From Streptomyces sp. R28 (lineage in GTDB: Bacteria > Actinomycetota > Actinomycetes > Streptomycetales > Streptomycetaceae): a DNA stretch of 64,000 nt. Below the pieces are notes generated by a model. That model was not told the DNA's origin. It saw nothing but the letters and a program-made list of their open reading frames with translations, and ran no database searches. The stretch lies in assembly GCF_041052385.1 (NCBI RefSeq), contig NZ_CP163439.1, positions 6,871,001 through 6,935,000 on the forward strand. Direction: 5' to 3'. Both the position numbers and the translations under genes were made by a program. This document shows, piece by piece, positions 1 to 9,120 of this stretch; the first letter of the stretch is position 1; every line of letters begins with the position of its first letter.

Positions 1-24
1 GCGAGCCGCGCCAAGCACGGCTGA
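1..24 (+). CDS. 3' end of an upstream gene (last 7 codons)
   Basis: The first 24 bases read as A-S-R-A-K-H-G-stop and are followed 14 bases later by a strong terminator hairpin, so a + strand gene very probably ends here. Nothing about its function can be read from seven residues. The frame is inferred from the stop and the terminator, not from homology. Confidence 0.35.
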   Translation, partial: ASRAKHG

Positions 25-38
25 TCATCGGGTAGTTG

Positions 39-75
39 AGCCCGGGTTCCCCCCTCCGGGAGGACCCGGGCTTTT
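39..75 (+). terminator. Rho-independent-type terminator
   Basis: Inverted repeat AGCCCGGGT (39-47) and ACCCGGGCT (64-72) with a 16-base loop, followed by a T run (72-75). It separates the upstream gene from the first transporter operon. Confidence 0.75.
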
Positions 76-93
76 CCATGAGCCGTGACTGAA

Positions 94-123
94 TTGAGAT
101 CCAAAGGCAGTGGTCGGTAGTTG
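94..123 (+). promoter_or_regulatory. Candidate promoter of transporter operon 1
   Basis: TTGAGA (94-99) and TAGTTG (118-123) are separated by 18 bases, close to the sigma-70/HrdB consensus, and lie 52 bases before the GTG start of the first permease gene. The match is partial and there is no other support. Confidence 0.35.
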
Positions 124-174
124 GCTCAGGGCAGATAGTTAGCGGCAACGCTCGCCCTGAGGAACGGACGAACT

Positions 175-1176
175 GTGACAAGTGCAGTCGATAGTCCTCC
201 AGATGCCGAGGTGAAGTTAGAGGCCGGGCAACTTGTCGGCCGGTCACCCGGCCAGCTGATGTGGATCCGCTTCAAACGCGACCGCACCGGCGTGATCTCG
301 GCCTACGTCGTCCTGTTCTTCTTCCTGATCGGGTTATCGGCCCCGGTCATCTCCAAGCTGTACGGCAAGGACCCGTACACGGTCTACGCCGACGAGCGCC
401 CCGAACTCTTCGACAGCGCGGGCGTCCCCCTGCAGCCGAACGGCGGCATCAGCGGCGAGTTCTGGTTCGGCCTCGAACCCGGCAACGGCTACGACGTCTT
501 CACCAAACTCCTCTACGGCATCCGCACCTCGCTGATGATCTCCGTCGCCGTCACGCTCGCGACGGTCCTCACCGGGATCGTCCTCGGCGTCACGGCCGGC
601 TACCTCGGCGGCAGGGCCGACTACTGGATCAGCCGGGTCATCGACTTCCTGCTCGCCTTCCCGGCCCAGCTGTTCTTCATCGCCAGCATGCCGGTGGTCG
701 TCTCACTCTTCGTCAGCCCGCGCGACGAGACCCCGGTCTACGTCCGGGTCGTCGCCCTCATCCTCGTGCAGTGGTTCCTCGGCTGGATGAGTCTCGGACG
801 GGTCCTCAGAGGCACCACACTCGCCCTGAGAGAACGGGAGTTCATCGAGGCGGCCAAGGTCAGCGGGGCCCCGCCGGGGCGGATCATCCGCAAGGAGATC
901 CTGCCGAACGTGGTCACGCCGATCCTCGTGCAGGGCACCTACATGCTCCCCAACTTCGTGACCGCCGAGGCCGGTCTGTCCTTCCTCGGTGTGGGCATCG
1001 TCGAACCGACGCCGGACTGGGGGCAGATGTTCGCCAAGGCGTCCACCGAGCTCGTGATGCAGAACGACATCACGTACATGTTCTTCCCCGGCATCTCGAT
1101 GATCGTCTTCATCGTGGCGTTCAACCTGCTCGGGGACTCCGTCAGGGACGCCTTCGACCCCAAGACGGCGCGCTGA
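175..1176 (+). CDS. Oligopeptide ABC transporter permease (DppC/OppC type), operon 1
   Basis: Inner-membrane permease subunit of a peptide importer, 333 residues, normal for the family. An OppC-type N-terminal segment with the first membrane helix lies at about residues 38-60. A binding-protein-dependent transport domain follows, with the ATPase-docking EAA loop (EREFIEAAKVSG) at about 219-231. The GTG start is preceded by GAGGAACGG. It is the first gene of a five-gene operon in the order permease, lipoprotein, permease, ATPase, ATPase, the order of the Streptomyces coelicolor bldK operon. It closely resembles the permease at 17716-18744. Peptide specificity cannot be read from the sequence. 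BldK identity is possible, but operon 2 competes for it. Confidence 0.93.
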   Translation: MTSAVDSPPDAEVKLEAGQLVGRSPGQLMWIRFKRDRTGVISAYVVLFFFLIGLSAPVISKLYGKDPYTVYADERPELFDSAGVPLQPNGGISGEFWFGLEPGNGYDVFTKLLYGIRTSLMISVAVTLATVLTGIVLGVTAGYLGGRADYWISRVIDFLLAFPAQLFFIASMPVVVSLFVSPRDETPVYVRVVALILVQWFLGWMSLGRVLRGTTLALREREFIEAAKVSGAPPGRIIRKEILPNVVTPILVQGTYMLPNFVTAEAGLSFLGVGIVEPTPDWGQMFAKASTELVMQNDITYMFFPGISMIVFIVAFNLLGDSVRDAFDPKTAR

Positions 1177-1257
1177 CCACGCTGACCGGCTGACCAGCTG
1201 ACCTACGAGGTCTGGGTTCCTTCGCACTGGTGACGACAGATGGGTGGAAACCGAGTG

Positions 1258-3066
1258 ATGAGCAGGAGCGGACGCCACGTACACGCCGTGGTCTCAGTGC
1301 TCGCGGCCGCGGCACTCGTGCTGACCGGGTGCAGCTCGGGCGGCAGCAAGGGCGGCGGCAACGACAAGGAGCAGCAGGAGAACGCCGAGCGGCAGAAGGC
1401 GTTGATCAAGTTCGGTGACGCCGCCGCCTCCAAGGGCCCCGCCGCCGAGGTCCCGGGCGCCAAGTCCGGCGGCACCATCTCGGTGCCCGCCCGCGACAGT
1501 TACGCCCACCTCGACCCGGCCCAGATCTATGTGTTCAACGAGATGCAGGTCGCCCTGCTACTGCACCGAGGATTGACCGGCTACAAGGCGACCAGCAACG
1601 ACGGCAGCAAGCACGAGGTCGTCGGCGACCTCGCCACCGACGCCGGCACCACCACGGACGGCGGCAGGACCTGGAAGTACACACTCAAGGACGGCATCAA
1701 GTTCCAGGACGGCTCCGCGATCACCTCCGCGGACATCCGGCACTCCGTCGAGCGGCTCTTCGCCCCCTTCATCAACCAGGGCCCGCCGTACCTCCAGCAG
1801 TGGCTGGCCGACACCCCGGGCTCCGACTACCGCAAGCTGCTGCCCGACGGCCCGTTCAAGGGCAAGCACCTGCCGGACAGCGTTCTGCAGACGCCGGACG
1901 CGAAAACCGTCGTCTTCAAGTTCAAGGAGCCGCACCCCGACCTGCCGTACGCGCTGGCCATGGCGGGTTACGCGGTCGTCTCCCAGAAGGGCGACACCAA
2001 GGAGAAGTACGACAAGGCCCCGGTGGTGTCCGGGCCGTACAAGATCCAGTCCTTCAAGTCCGGCAAGTCGATGGTGCTGGTGAGGAACACCAACTGGGAC
2101 CCGGCGACCGACCCGATCCGCCACCAGTACGTCGACAGGTTCAACATCACCTTCAACCAGCAGTACGAGGACTCCACCAAGGCCCTGATCGCTGACGGCG
2201 GAACCGATCGGACCGCCGTCAGCTGGCAGAACTCGGTCGACGCGGGCAACCTGTCGAAGGTCCTGAACGACCCGAAGATGAAGTCCCGCACGGTCATCGG
2301 CTACCAGCCGTTCGTCGGCCAGATCAACATCAACCTCAGTCACAAGCCGATGCAGGACAAGAAGGTCCGCCAGGCCATCGCCTACGCCCTGCCGGTCTCG
2401 CCGTTCGTGCGGGCCTACGGCGGCAGCGCCGCGATGGAGGTCGCGGGCGGCATCATCAGCCCGACCGTGAGCGGCTACGACCCCTCCTTCGACCCGTGGG
2501 GCAAGAAGAAGAACCCCGCGGGTGACCCGGCCAAGGCCAAGAAGCTCCTTCAGGAAGCCGGCAAGGTCGGCACGAAGCTGACCTTCGGCTACTCGAACTC
2601 GCAGGAGGGCCAGGCGTACTCGACCGCCATGGCGGCGGGCCTGGAGAAGGCCGGCTTCGACGTCCAGCGCCAGGAGATCCCGGCCGAGACGTACTTCGAC
2701 CAGGTCAGCAAGCTCAACAACAACTACGACATCTTCCACACCTCCTGGGCCGCCGACTGGCCGTCCGCCTCGACCGTGATCCCGCCGCTGTACGACGGCC
2801 GGGTGATCGCCGAGGGCGCGCAGAACTACTCGCAGGTCAACGACCCCAAGATCAACAGCGAGATCGACCGCATCAGCCGGATCGCCGACCCGGCCAAGGC
2901 CGCCACCGAGTGGGAGAAGCTCGACAAGTACATCGTGAAGGACGTCGTCAACATCGTCCCGACCGCCTACTACAAGCAGGTCCAGGTCGCCGGATCCAAG
3001 GTCGGCGGCGTCGCCTACGACGACGTCATCGGCGGCGTCGACCCGCGCCGCCTGTACGTCAAGTAA
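1258..3066 (+). CDS. Oligopeptide-binding lipoprotein (SBP family 5), operon 1
   Basis: Extracellular solute-binding protein that captures peptides for the operon 1 importer. A Sec-type lipoprotein signal ends in the lipobox LTGC with Cys25 as the lipidation site, followed by a Gly/Ser/Lys-rich linker and a family 5 binding domain to the C-terminus (602 residues). I chose the ATG at 1258 because GGTGGA precedes it; an in-frame ATG at 1240 lacks a ribosome-binding site but cannot be excluded. The mature parts resemble the protein at 15871-17634, including a shared KGPA.EV.GAK segment just after the signal. Unlike that paralogue, its signal has no twin arginine. BldKB-like by position and size, an inference only. 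Confidence 0.9.
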   Translation: MSRSGRHVHAVVSVLAAAALVLTGCSSGGSKGGGNDKEQQENAERQKALIKFGDAAASKGPAAEVPGAKSGGTISVPARDSYAHLDPAQIYVFNEMQVALLLHRGLTGYKATSNDGSKHEVVGDLATDAGTTTDGGRTWKYTLKDGIKFQDGSAITSADIRHSVERLFAPFINQGPPYLQQWLADTPGSDYRKLLPDGPFKGKHLPDSVLQTPDAKTVVFKFKEPHPDLPYALAMAGYAVVSQKGDTKEKYDKAPVVSGPYKIQSFKSGKSMVLVRNTNWDPATDPIRHQYVDRFNITFNQQYEDSTKALIADGGTDRTAVSWQNSVDAGNLSKVLNDPKMKSRTVIGYQPFVGQININLSHKPMQDKKVRQAIAYALPVSPFVRAYGGSAAMEVAGGIISPTVSGYDPSFDPWGKKKNPAGDPAKAKKLLQEAGKVGTKLTFGYSNSQEGQAYSTAMAAGLEKAGFDVQRQEIPAETYFDQVSKLNNNYDIFHTSWAADWPSASTVIPPLYDGRVIAEGAQNYSQVNDPKINSEIDRISRIADPAKAATEWEKLDKYIVKDVVNIVPTAYYKQVQVAGSKVGGVAYDDVIGGVDPRRLYVK

Positions 3067-3144
3067 CCCCGCCCGCCCGGCATCCGGTGCGCCCCCGACG
3101 GTGCGCGCCGGATGCCCTCCGGCCCGCTGAGAGCTGCCTCTGCC

Positions 3145-4125
3145 ATGCTGCGCTTCCTCGTCCGCCGGTCCCTCGGCGCCGTCGTCATCCTCTTCCTGCT
3201 GAGCATCGTCGCGTTCCTGCTGTTCTTCGGGATGCCGCGTGACCCGGCGCTCCTGATGTGCGGCAAGACATGCACACCGGCCAACCTCGAGAACCTGCAC
3301 CATGTGCTCGGCCTCGACAAGCCGGTCCCCGAGCAGTACTGGATCTTCCTGCACAACCTGGTGACGGGCAGCGACGAGTTCGCCCAAGGGCCGTGCCCCG
3401 CCCCCTGTTTCGGGTACTCGTACCACTCCAACGAACAGGTCTGGGGCACCCTGATGGACCGCCTGCCCACCACCGTCTCGCTCACCCTCGGCGGGGCCGT
3501 CTTCTTCCTGGTCATCGGCCTGGGCACCGGCCTGGTCGCCGCCTGGAAGCGGGGCACGGTCGTCGACAAGAGCTTCACGGCCGGCGCCATGGTGATCAGC
3601 TCGATGCAGATCTACTTCCTCGGCCCGCTGGCCCTGGCCGTCCTCGTCTACCAGACGCACCTCTTCGACAAACCCGCCTACAACGACTTCACCGCCGACC
3701 CGGCGGCCTGGTTCACCGGCCTGATCCTGCCCTGGGTGGTGCTCTCCACGATCTTCGCCTCGCAGTACACCCGTATGGCGCGCTCGTCGATGATCGAGCA
3801 ACTCCAGGAGGAGCACGTCCGCACCGCCCGCGCCAAGGGCATGACCCGCCGGTACGTCTTCTTCCGCTACGCCTGGCGCGGCTCGCTGATCCCCATCGTC
3901 ACCATCTTCGGCATCGACCTCGGATCGCTGCTCGGCGGTGCCATCATCACGGAGTACACCTTCGGACTTCCGGGTCTCGGCCGACTGGCGGTGGAGTCGG
4001 TGTTCTTCAGCGATCTGCCGCTGCTGCTGGGTGTGATGCTGTTCTCCGCCACCATGATCCTGCTCTGCAACATCGTCGTCGACGCCGCGTACGCCTTCAT
4101 CGACCCGCGCGTGCGGCTGGCCTAG
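3145..4125 (+). CDS. Oligopeptide ABC transporter permease (DppB/OppB type), operon 1
   Basis: Second membrane subunit of the operon 1 importer, 326 residues. The N-terminus MLRFLVRR leads into the first helix, and the EAA loop (VRTARAKGM) sits at about 223-231. The ATG at 3145 is preferred over 3112 because the paralogue on the other strand (14768-15748) has the same length and begins with the same MLRFLVRR. The periplasmic segment after helix 1 carries cysteine pairs (CGKTC and CPAPC) that are partly kept in the paralogue. It lies 78 bases after the lipoprotein gene and 49 before the first ATPase gene. Confidence 0.92.
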   Translation: MLRFLVRRSLGAVVILFLLSIVAFLLFFGMPRDPALLMCGKTCTPANLENLHHVLGLDKPVPEQYWIFLHNLVTGSDEFAQGPCPAPCFGYSYHSNEQVWGTLMDRLPTTVSLTLGGAVFFLVIGLGTGLVAAWKRGTVVDKSFTAGAMVISSMQIYFLGPLALAVLVYQTHLFDKPAYNDFTADPAAWFTGLILPWVVLSTIFASQYTRMARSSMIEQLQEEHVRTARAKGMTRRYVFFRYAWRGSLIPIVTIFGIDLGSLLGGAIITEYTFGLPGLGRLAVESVFFSDLPLLLGVMLFSATMILLCNIVVDAAYAFIDPRVRLA

Positions 4126-4174
4126 GCCGCACCGGGGAACCCTTTCCTCCAGGACCTGTCTGAGGAGCACTGAC

Positions 4175-5236
4175 GTGACCACTGTGACCCAGGAAGCCGG
4201 CGCCCCCTTCCCGGCCGACGCGGACGCGTTCCTCTCGGTGCGGGACCTGCACGTCAGTTTCAAGACCGAGGACGGCGTCGTACGGGCCGTGGACGGGCTC
4301 TCCTTCGACCTGGAGCGCGGCAGGACGCTGGGCATCGTGGGCGAGTCGGGCTCGGGGAAGTCGGTGACGAACCTGACCGTCCTCGGGCTGCACAACCCGA
4401 TGTTCACCACCGTCGAGGGCGAGATCCTCCTGGAGGGCCAGGAGCTGACCACGGCCCGCGAGTCCGAGCTGGAGAAGCTGCGCGGCAACAAGGTCGCCAT
4501 GATCTTCCAGGACCCGCTCACCGCCCTGTCGCCGTACTACACGGTGGGCCGGCAGATCGCCGAGCCGTACATGAAGCACATGCGCGCCTCGAAGAAGGCC
4601 GCCTGGGAGCGGGCGGTTCAGATGCTGGGAAAGGTCGGCATCCCCAACCCGAGGCAGCGGGCCAAGGACTACCCCCACCAGTTCTCCGGCGGTATGCGCC
4701 AGCGCGCGATGATCGCGATGGCGCTGGTCTGCGACCCCGACCTGCTGATCGCCGACGAGCCGACCACCGCCCTGGACGTGACGGTCCAGGCCCAGATCCT
4801 GGACCTGCTGAAGGACCTGCAGCAGGAGTTCGGCTCGGCGATCATCTTCATCACGCACGACCTCGGGGTCATCGCCGACATGGCCGACGACATCATGGTG
4901 ATGTACGCGGGCAGCGCGGTGGAGCGCGGCACGGTGCGCGAGGTGCTCAGGGCGCCGCAACACCCGTACACCTGGGGCCTGTTGAACTCGATGCCCCGCC
5001 TGGACTCGGACCCGCGCGCCCCGCTGGCCCCCATCCCCGGCGCCCCGCCGTCGCTGCTCAACCCGCCCTCCGGCTGCCGCTTCCACCCCCGCTGCACCTT
5101 CCAGGACCGCGTCGGTGGCGCCCGCTGCGTCACCGAGATCCCGTTGCTCGGCCCGGACCGCTCCTCGGCCTGCCACCTGACGGCGGACCAGAAGCGGACC
5201 ATCTTCACCGAAGAGATCAAGCCCCGACTGCGCTGA
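4175..5236 (+). CDS. Oligopeptide ABC transporter ATP-binding protein (OppD/DppD type), operon 1
   Basis: Cytoplasmic ATPase that powers import, 353 residues. Walker A GESGSGKS is at about 55-62, the ABC signature FSGGMRQR near 170, and Walker B LLIADEP near 190. The C-terminal oligopeptide-type extension has the cysteine motif GCRFHPRC. The GTG start at 4175 is preceded by TGAGGAG. It pairs with the next gene to make the usual heterodimer. Confidence 0.95.
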   Translation: MTTVTQEAGAPFPADADAFLSVRDLHVSFKTEDGVVRAVDGLSFDLERGRTLGIVGESGSGKSVTNLTVLGLHNPMFTTVEGEILLEGQELTTARESELEKLRGNKVAMIFQDPLTALSPYYTVGRQIAEPYMKHMRASKKAAWERAVQMLGKVGIPNPRQRAKDYPHQFSGGMRQRAMIAMALVCDPDLLIADEPTTALDVTVQAQILDLLKDLQQEFGSAIIFITHDLGVIADMADDIMVMYAGSAVERGTVREVLRAPQHPYTWGLLNSMPRLDSDPRAPLAPIPGAPPSLLNPPSGCRFHPRCTFQDRVGGARCVTEIPLLGPDRSSACHLTADQKRTIFTEEIKPRLR

Positions 5237-5273
5237 CGCCACCCGGTCAGCCCGCCCGAGGAGGACTACGGCT

Positions 5274-6413
5274 ATGACAGAGGACCTCGTCCTCCCCGCA
5301 CCCCGCGAGGCCGCCGGCGACGCCCCCGGCGAACCGCTGCTGGTGGTGGAGAAGCTCGTCAAGCACTTCCCGGTCAAGGGCGGCTTCCCGATCCGGCGGA
5401 CCGTCGGCCAGGTGCAGGCGGTGGACGGCATCGACCTGACCGTGCACGTCGGCGAGAGCTTCGGCCTGGTGGGGGAGTCGGGCTGCGGCAAGTCGACGAC
5501 CGGACGCCTGATCACCAAGCTCCTGGAGCCGACGGGCGGCAGGATCTCGTACCGGGGCAAGGACATCACGCGTGCCACGCGCAGGCAGCTGGCGCCGATC
5601 CGCTCCGAGATCCAGATGATCTTCCAGGACCCGTACTCCTCGCTGAACCCGCGCCAGACGGTCGGCAGGATCGTCTCGGGTCCGATGGAGATCAACGGGC
5701 TGGAGCCGGAGGGTGGAAGGGAGAAACGGGTCAGAGAGCTGCTGGAGATCGTCGGCCTCAACCCGGAGCACTACAACCGCTTCCCGCACGAGTTCTCCGG
5801 CGGCCAGCGGCAACGCATCGGCGTGGCAAGGGCGTTGGCCCTCGAACCGAAGCTGATCGTGGCGGACGAGCCGGTCTCGGCCCTGGACGTCTCGATCCAG
5901 GCGCAGGTGGTGAACCTGCTCCAGAAGGTGCAGCAGGAGCTGGGTATCGCCTTCCTGTTCATCGCCCACGACCTGGCGGTGGTCCGCCACTTCTCGCAGC
6001 GCGTCGCGGTCATGTACCTCGGCAAGGTCATCGAGGTCGGTGACCGAGACTCGATCTACACCCGCCCCCGGCACCCCTACACCCACGCCCTGCTGTCGGC
6101 CGTACCCGAGGTGAACGTGGGCGGCGAGGACGCGGAGGACGGCGAGGACGTGCCCCGGCGGGAGCGGATCCGCCTGGCCGGTGACGTGCCGTCGCCCATC
6201 TCCCCGCCCTCCGGCTGCCGTTTCCGCACCCGCTGCTGGAAGGCGCAGGACAAGTGCGCGGCCGAGGAACCGCCGCTGATCCAGATCTCCGGCAACCACG
6301 CGGGCCACTTGACGGCCTGCCACTTCCCGGAGGAGCCGACGATCGAGGCGCGGGACGAGGACATCGTGCTGGATCCGGCGCTGGCGGTGCTGGAGGAGGA
6401 CGCGGAGAGCTAG
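5274..6413 (+). CDS. Oligopeptide ABC transporter ATP-binding protein (OppF/DppF type), operon 1
   Basis: Second ATPase of operon 1, 379 residues. Walker A GESGCGKST lies at about 68-76, signature FSGGQRQR near 173, Walker B LIVADEP near 193, and the C-terminal GCRFRTRC motif is present. AGGAGG lies before the ATG. The middle of the protein is almost identical to the ATPase at 12608-13654, and the DNA is also very similar there, pointing to a fairly recent duplication or gene conversion. The 3' end overlaps the convergent methyltransferase by 4 bases, so no separate terminator fits between them. Confidence 0.95.
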   Translation: MTEDLVLPAPREAAGDAPGEPLLVVEKLVKHFPVKGGFPIRRTVGQVQAVDGIDLTVHVGESFGLVGESGCGKSTTGRLITKLLEPTGGRISYRGKDITRATRRQLAPIRSEIQMIFQDPYSSLNPRQTVGRIVSGPMEINGLEPEGGREKRVRELLEIVGLNPEHYNRFPHEFSGGQRQRIGVARALALEPKLIVADEPVSALDVSIQAQVVNLLQKVQQELGIAFLFIAHDLAVVRHFSQRVAVMYLGKVIEVGDRDSIYTRPRHPYTHALLSAVPEVNVGGEDAEDGEDVPRRERIRLAGDVPSPISPPSGCRFRTRCWKAQDKCAAEEPPLIQISGNHAGHLTACHFPEEPTIEARDEDIVLDPALAVLEEDAES

Positions 6414-7150
6414 GCGGCCCGGGCGGCCACGGTGATGATCTCGGGGCTGGTGGGCGTGAGGGGTCCTGGGCCCCAGTCGCCGTACCGCTCGACGACGGTG
6501 AGGCCGGCCTCGTGCAGGAAGGCGTCCAGGGCGTCCGGGGCGAGGAAGCGGAGGGTGGTGCGGCTGACGACGGGGGCTTGCCAGTCGTCGCGGTCGAACG
6601 TCTCGGCGAAGGTCACTCTGTCCCCGGCGACGACCCCCTCGACCTCGTGCCACACCCGCACGACGCGCCCGTCGTCGTCCGTGGCTTCCCGTACTCGATC
6701 CGGCGTCCACGCCTCCCAGGCCCGCGCCCCCGGGTTCCGAGTCTCGAACACGAACCGCCCGCCGACCCGCAGCGCGTCACGCACCGCCCGCAACGCCGCG
6801 CGCAACTCCTCGTCGCGGACGAACACCTGAAACGCGTGCCCGGTCATCACGGCCAGGTCGAACCGCCCGCCCCGGTCCCGGGTGAGCAGATCCCCGAGCA
6901 CCCACTCGACGCCGGTACCGTGCCGCCGGGCCTGTACGAGCATGGCGGCGGCCGGATCGAGTCCCACGAGTCGCCCGCGGTGGCCGTCCGCACGGGCCCG
7001 CCGCAGCAACCGCCCCGTACCGCAACCGACATCGAGCACCGACTCGGCGGACATCACCAGCCCGAGGCAGAAGTCGTCACCCGGCCCCCACGGGTTCAGG
7101 GTGTCGTACAACGCGGCGAGTGAGAGATCCGCGAACGCCCGATCGACCAT
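6410..7150 (-). CDS. Class I SAM-dependent methyltransferase
   Basis: A soluble methyltransferase of 246 residues. The SAM-binding motif I is VLDVGCGTGRL near residue 40, followed by an acidic motif II (LVGLDPA) and a post-motif segment with FDLAVMTGHAFQ. The substrate is unknown. I chose the ATG at 7150; an upstream in-frame start at 7180 would add ten residues without a better ribosome-binding site. No clear Shine-Dalgarno precedes 7150, but CACACT ends 7 bases upstream of it, so a leaderless transcript is possible. It is convergent with and overlaps the ATPase gene. Confidence 0.85.
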   Translation of the reverse strand: MVDRAFADLSLAALYDTLNPWGPGDDFCLGLVMSAESVLDVGCGTGRLLRRARADGHRGRLVGLDPAAAMLVQARRHGTGVEWVLGDLLTRDRGGRFDLAVMTGHAFQVFVRDEELRAALRAVRDALRVGGRFVFETRNPGARAWEAWTPDRVREATDDDGRVVRVWHEVEGVVAGDRVTFAETFDRDDWQAPVVSRTTLRFLAPDALDAFLHEAGLTVVERYGDWGPGPLTPTSPEIITVAARAA

Positions 7151-7229
7151 TCGGTGGAGTGTGCCACAACTGCCCACCACCGGCGGCCGTTTCGCGCCGC
7201 CCGGCGCCTGACGGCTCCCGTTGCGCTTC

Positions 7230-8270
7230 TCAGCGCACGACCCGCCCCCGCAGCACGATGCGCCGCGGGTGCCGCAGCACGCCCGGCTCCCGTCGCGGAT
7301 CCGCGTCGTACACGGTGACGTCGGCGAGCCCGCCCTCGACCAGCCCCGGCAGCCCCAGGAAGTCCCGCGCCGTCCAGCTCGCCGCGCCCACCGCGACGTC
7401 GGCGGGCAGGCCGGCGGCGATGAGGTGCTCGACCTCGGTGGCGACGTTGCCGAAGGGGGCGGAGTCGGTGCCGGCGAGGACGGTGACGCCGGCGTCGTGG
7501 GCCTCGCGGACCCGGCGGATCATGATGCGGTGGCCTTCGTGCCAGAGGCGGGCGCGGGGGTTGTCCTTGATGCGGGGTGCGCTGCGGTCGAAGGCGGTGA
7601 GGGTGGGGACGTAGACGGTCCCGTGGCCGGCCATCAGCTCGACGCACTCCTCCGGCATCCCCATCCCGTGCTCGATCGAGTCGATCCCGGCACGAGCGGC
7701 GTTGAGTACACCTTGCGCCGACTGGCAGTGCGCGGCGACCCGCCCCCCGGCCGCATGCACCGCGTCGGTCACGGCGCGCAGGATGTCGTACGGCACCGGA
7801 TCCGCCTCGAAGTCCCAGTCGCCCATGAGCTTGCACCAGCCGTCGTGGGCCTTGGCCTGCGCGACGGCGGCGGCCACGAGGTCGTCGGTGACGGTGTGGA
7901 AGTCGGCACTCTTGGACAGCCCCGCCCAGGCCAGCCAGCGCCCGGCAGTGATCATGCGGGGCGCGTCGGGCGCCTCGCGCAGCCCGTCCGGGATCTCGCC
8001 GAGCAGCCCCGGGAACCGCAACGCGGTCGTCCCGGCGTCCCGGTGTGCGGCGATCTGCTCGGCGAAGGCGTCGGGGTCGAAGGCGGGTTCGCCCTCGGAC
8101 GGGGACCCGGGGTGCGTGTGCACGTCGACCAGGCCCGGGAGGAGATAGCCACCGTCGGCCACTGTCTCCGCCTCGGCCGACGGGCGGTCGAAGGTGATGC
8201 GGTCGCCGAGGATCCAGAGGTCGCGGGTGGTGCCGCGGGGGAGGAGGGTGCCGCGGAGGTGAAGGGCCAC
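7230..8270 (-). CDS. Amidohydrolase family protein
   Basis: A 346-residue metal-dependent hydrolase. The N-terminal beta sandwich is followed by the metal-binding VDVHTHPG motif near residue 50, further metal-ligand candidates in VAAHCQS and IEHGMG, and the catalytic Asp candidate in LAGTDSAPFG. The fold matches imidazolonepropionase or prolidase-like amidohydrolases, but the substrate is not evident. The start is GTG at 8270. It is transcribed in the same direction as the methyltransferase (80 bases apart) and divergently from the antitoxin gene. Confidence 0.88.
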   Translation of the reverse strand: MALHLRGTLLPRGTTRDLWILGDRITFDRPSAEAETVADGGYLLPGLVDVHTHPGSPSEGEPAFDPDAFAEQIAAHRDAGTTALRFPGLLGEIPDGLREAPDAPRMITAGRWLAWAGLSKSADFHTVTDDLVAAAVAQAKAHDGWCKLMGDWDFEADPVPYDILRAVTDAVHAAGGRVAAHCQSAQGVLNAARAGIDSIEHGMGMPEECVELMAGHGTVYVPTLTAFDRSAPRIKDNPRARLWHEGHRIMIRRVREAHDAGVTVLAGTDSAPFGNVATEVEHLIAAGLPADVAVGAASWTARDFLGLPGLVEGGLADVTVYDADPRREPGVLRHPRRIVLRGRVVR

Positions 8271-8316
8271 GATCAGGCAGTCTTGTCGCCTGGGCCGTGC
8301 AACGGCAAGCCCCGCT

Positions 8317-8392
8317 CGATACCTGCCCGCCCGGGGCGAGCCCAGCAGCCCTGGGCGGACAGGTATCGCGAACGGGTACGGGTGCCTACCCG
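8317..8392. promoter_or_regulatory. Two inverted repeats upstream of the antitoxin gene
   Basis: An imperfect 16-base inverted repeat (8317-8332 and 8353-8368, one mismatch pair) is followed by a smaller one, CGGGTA (8373-8378) and TACCCG (8387-8392). Both lie in the divergent region between the amidohydrolase and the antitoxin gene. They are candidate operators, since antitoxins of this type usually repress their own promoter. Confidence 0.5.
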
Positions 8393-8425
8393 CATTCTGG
8401 GTGGATGAGTGGAAGGAGCACCGTC

Positions 8426-8683
8426 ATGCCTGACGCCAACATCCGCATCCCCGCCGAGGCCCGCGACCGGCTTGCCGAGATAGCAGCTGGTGAAGGTCTG
8501 TCGCTGCGTGCTTACCTGACCAGGCTCGCAGACTCGCTGCTCACTCCCGCGGAGCGTGCCGAGAAGGCCGAGCGCGCTCGGGCGGTGCTGCGTGAATGGA
8601 ACGGTTACGACCCCAGCGACGGTGAACAGGCCGACCTGGATGCCGAACTCGATCGCCGTCTGGCCCAGGTGGCCGCCGGGTGA
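8426..8683 (+). CDS. Antitoxin-like protein (MazE/RHH type), orphan
   Basis: An 85-residue protein. The N-terminal half (IRIPAEARDRLAEIA, then LSLRAYLTRLAD) has the beta-strand plus two-helix pattern of ribbon-helix-helix or MazE7-like antitoxins, and the C-terminal half is a charged helix that would bind a toxin. GGAAGGAG (8411-8418) lies 7 bases before the ATG. No toxin gene follows: a GTG overlapping the stop opens only ten codons before a stop. It is therefore an orphan antitoxin or what is left of a toxin-antitoxin pair. Confidence 0.72.
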   Translation: MPDANIRIPAEARDRLAEIAAGEGLSLRAYLTRLADSLLTPAERAEKAERARAVLREWNGYDPSDGEQADLDAELDRRLAQVAAG

Positions 8684-9085
8684 CTGATGCGTCGGACAGG
8701 TCGTTGGGGTAGGGGCTGTACGGAGTCGTGTTTGCGCGAGCCCGCTATCGGCGGGCGCGTCAGCGGGCAAGGGGCGGCGCGCTTGGGGGCGTGTTGGGAG
8801 CAGGCAGGAGCCGTCAGAGGGAAAACGACTCCCTGGTGTCACATAGGAGTCGGTGGTCCCCAATAACCGCAGCAGCCTCAACTCCGGAGGGCACGGAACA
8901 CGGCGCCAATTCGCCCGAGACAGGACCAAGCGCTCAGTAAGCAGTCGTGCGGATGCGTGTGATGGTCAACATGGTTGGCGAGGATGCCGATCAGCGTCCG
9001 GCGCGTCAAGGGGCTACGTCAGGTGGTTCGACCTGATCGTGGCGCAAGCGCCCTTGCCGAACTGGGGTCGATGAATGAGTGAGGC
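8684..9085. other. Region without a convincing gene
   Basis: About 400 bases with only short open frames of atypical composition and no ribosome-binding sites that go with them. A short hairpin CCCGC/GCGGG lies near 8743-8757. It may hold remains of a toxin gene once paired with the upstream antitoxin, but I see no recognisable protein motif. Confidence 0.5.
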
Positions 9086-9107
9086 CCCGCGCCTGGGGAG
9101 GCGCGGG
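9086..9107. terminator. Hairpin at the left edge of the accessory island
   Basis: CCCGCGCC (9086-9093) and GGCGCGGG (9100-9107) form a hairpin followed by a pyrimidine-rich stretch. It sits just before the left copy of the island-flanking direct repeat, in the same arrangement as the stronger hairpin at 12479-12513. Confidence 0.55.
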
Positions 9108-9120
9108 CCCTCCTTTCCCT

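Noticed and set aside
1558..4521. A 987-codon open frame on the - strand opposite operon 1
   Set aside because: Same explanation: a GC-driven shadow of the binding protein and permease genes.
8273..8929. A 218-codon frame on the - strand over the antitoxin gene
   Set aside because: The antitoxin on the other strand has a good ribosome-binding site and family features; the antisense product has none.
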